Assembly (NCBI GenBank): GCA_028694715.1
Contig: JAQVKJ010000084.1
Coordinates: forward strand, 1-6,363
Reading direction: 5' to 3'
DNA length: 6,363 nucleotides
Origin: Weeksellaceae bacterium
GTDB taxonomy: Bacteria; Bacteroidota; Bacteroidia; Flavobacteriales; Weeksellaceae
Part shown: piece after piece, positions 6,315 to 6,363 of the stretch
Layout: every line of letters begins with the position of its first letter
Position numbering within the stretch: position 1 is the first letter of the stretch
Notes under the pieces: model-generated
What the model saw: the letters and a program-made list of their open reading frames with translations, nothing else
Databases searched by the model: none
What the model was told of the DNA's origin: nothing
Made by a program: the position numbers and the translations under genes

Positions 6315-6322
6315 CAAATGTA
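6315..6322 (-). promoter_or_regulatory. Bacteroidota -7 promoter element for pruA
   Basis: The minus strand reads TACATTTG, an exact TAnnTTTG -7 match, 38 bases upstream of the pruA ATG. The implied leader is about 30 bases and very A/T-rich (AAAAAATTATAACC before ATG), with no Shine-Dalgarno sequence. No clear TTTG -33 box sits at the expected distance; the nearest is a TTTTC-like stretch. Confidence 0.55.
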
Positions 6323-6359
6323 TGACATTCAAGCGTCTTTTTTGAAAACAATTGTCATA
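6321..6359. promoter_or_regulatory. Inverted repeat upstream of pruA, possible operator
   Basis: TATGACA at 6321-6327 and TGTCATA at 6353-6359 are perfect inverted 7-base arms separated by 25 bases. The promoter-proximal arm overlaps the upstream edge of the -7 element (shared bases 6321-6322), and the distal arm lies just upstream of the -33 region. Such placement would suit a dimeric regulator. With A/T-rich arms and no known match, chance remains possible. Confidence 0.3.
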
Positions 6360-6363
6360 AAAT

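Overview
The window looks like a chromosomal segment from a member of the Bacteroidota, probably a Flavobacteriia-like lineage. Four things point that way. The intergenic DNA is A+T-rich, and TAnnTTTG-type -7 promoter elements lie in front of three of the genes. Start codons lack a clear Shine-Dalgarno sequence. One gene encodes a secreted protein with a type IX secretion (T9SS, Por secretion system) C-terminal sorting domain. A second encodes the long alpha/beta-fused 2-oxo acid dehydrogenase E1 typical of that group. No mobile element, tRNA, rRNA or CRISPR array is visible.

Layout, left to right. (1) Minus strand, 129-1051: a secreted LamG-like protein with a T9SS sorting domain. A one-base frameshift near 182-184 cuts off its last 17 residues, and a strong intrinsic terminator (72-105) follows. 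(2) 1052-1202: a short divergent promoter region with one -7 element per strand. (3) Plus strand, 1203-3626: one long gene for a fused E1 alpha-beta subunit of a branched-chain/2-oxo acid dehydrogenase, split by an in-frame TGA at 1746-1748. The TGA occupies a conserved glycine codon just ahead of the thiamine-diphosphate/Mg motif. (4) 3627-3698: a convergent intergenic gap with a hairpin. (5) Minus strand, 3699-4577: a cation diffusion facilitator (metal efflux) transporter. (6) Minus strand, 4586-4621: an intrinsic terminator squeezed between this gene and the next. (7) Minus strand, 4645-6276: pruA, L-glutamate gamma-semialdehyde dehydrogenase, with a -7 promoter element and an inverted repeat upstream.

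The genes do not form an obvious single pathway. PruA (proline to glutamate) and the E1 enzyme (2-oxo acid to acyl-CoA) both belong to amino-acid and central carbon catabolism but are transcribed separately. The CDF transporter sits behind pruA with a terminator between them, so its expression may depend on readthrough. I see no new defence or mobile system. The main points of interest are the two gene-disrupting lesions (a nonsense codon and a frameshift, about 1.6 kb apart) and the tight terminator/start arrangement between pruA and the transporter gene. The two lesions may be real mutations or sequence/assembly errors, and the sequence alone cannot tell which.
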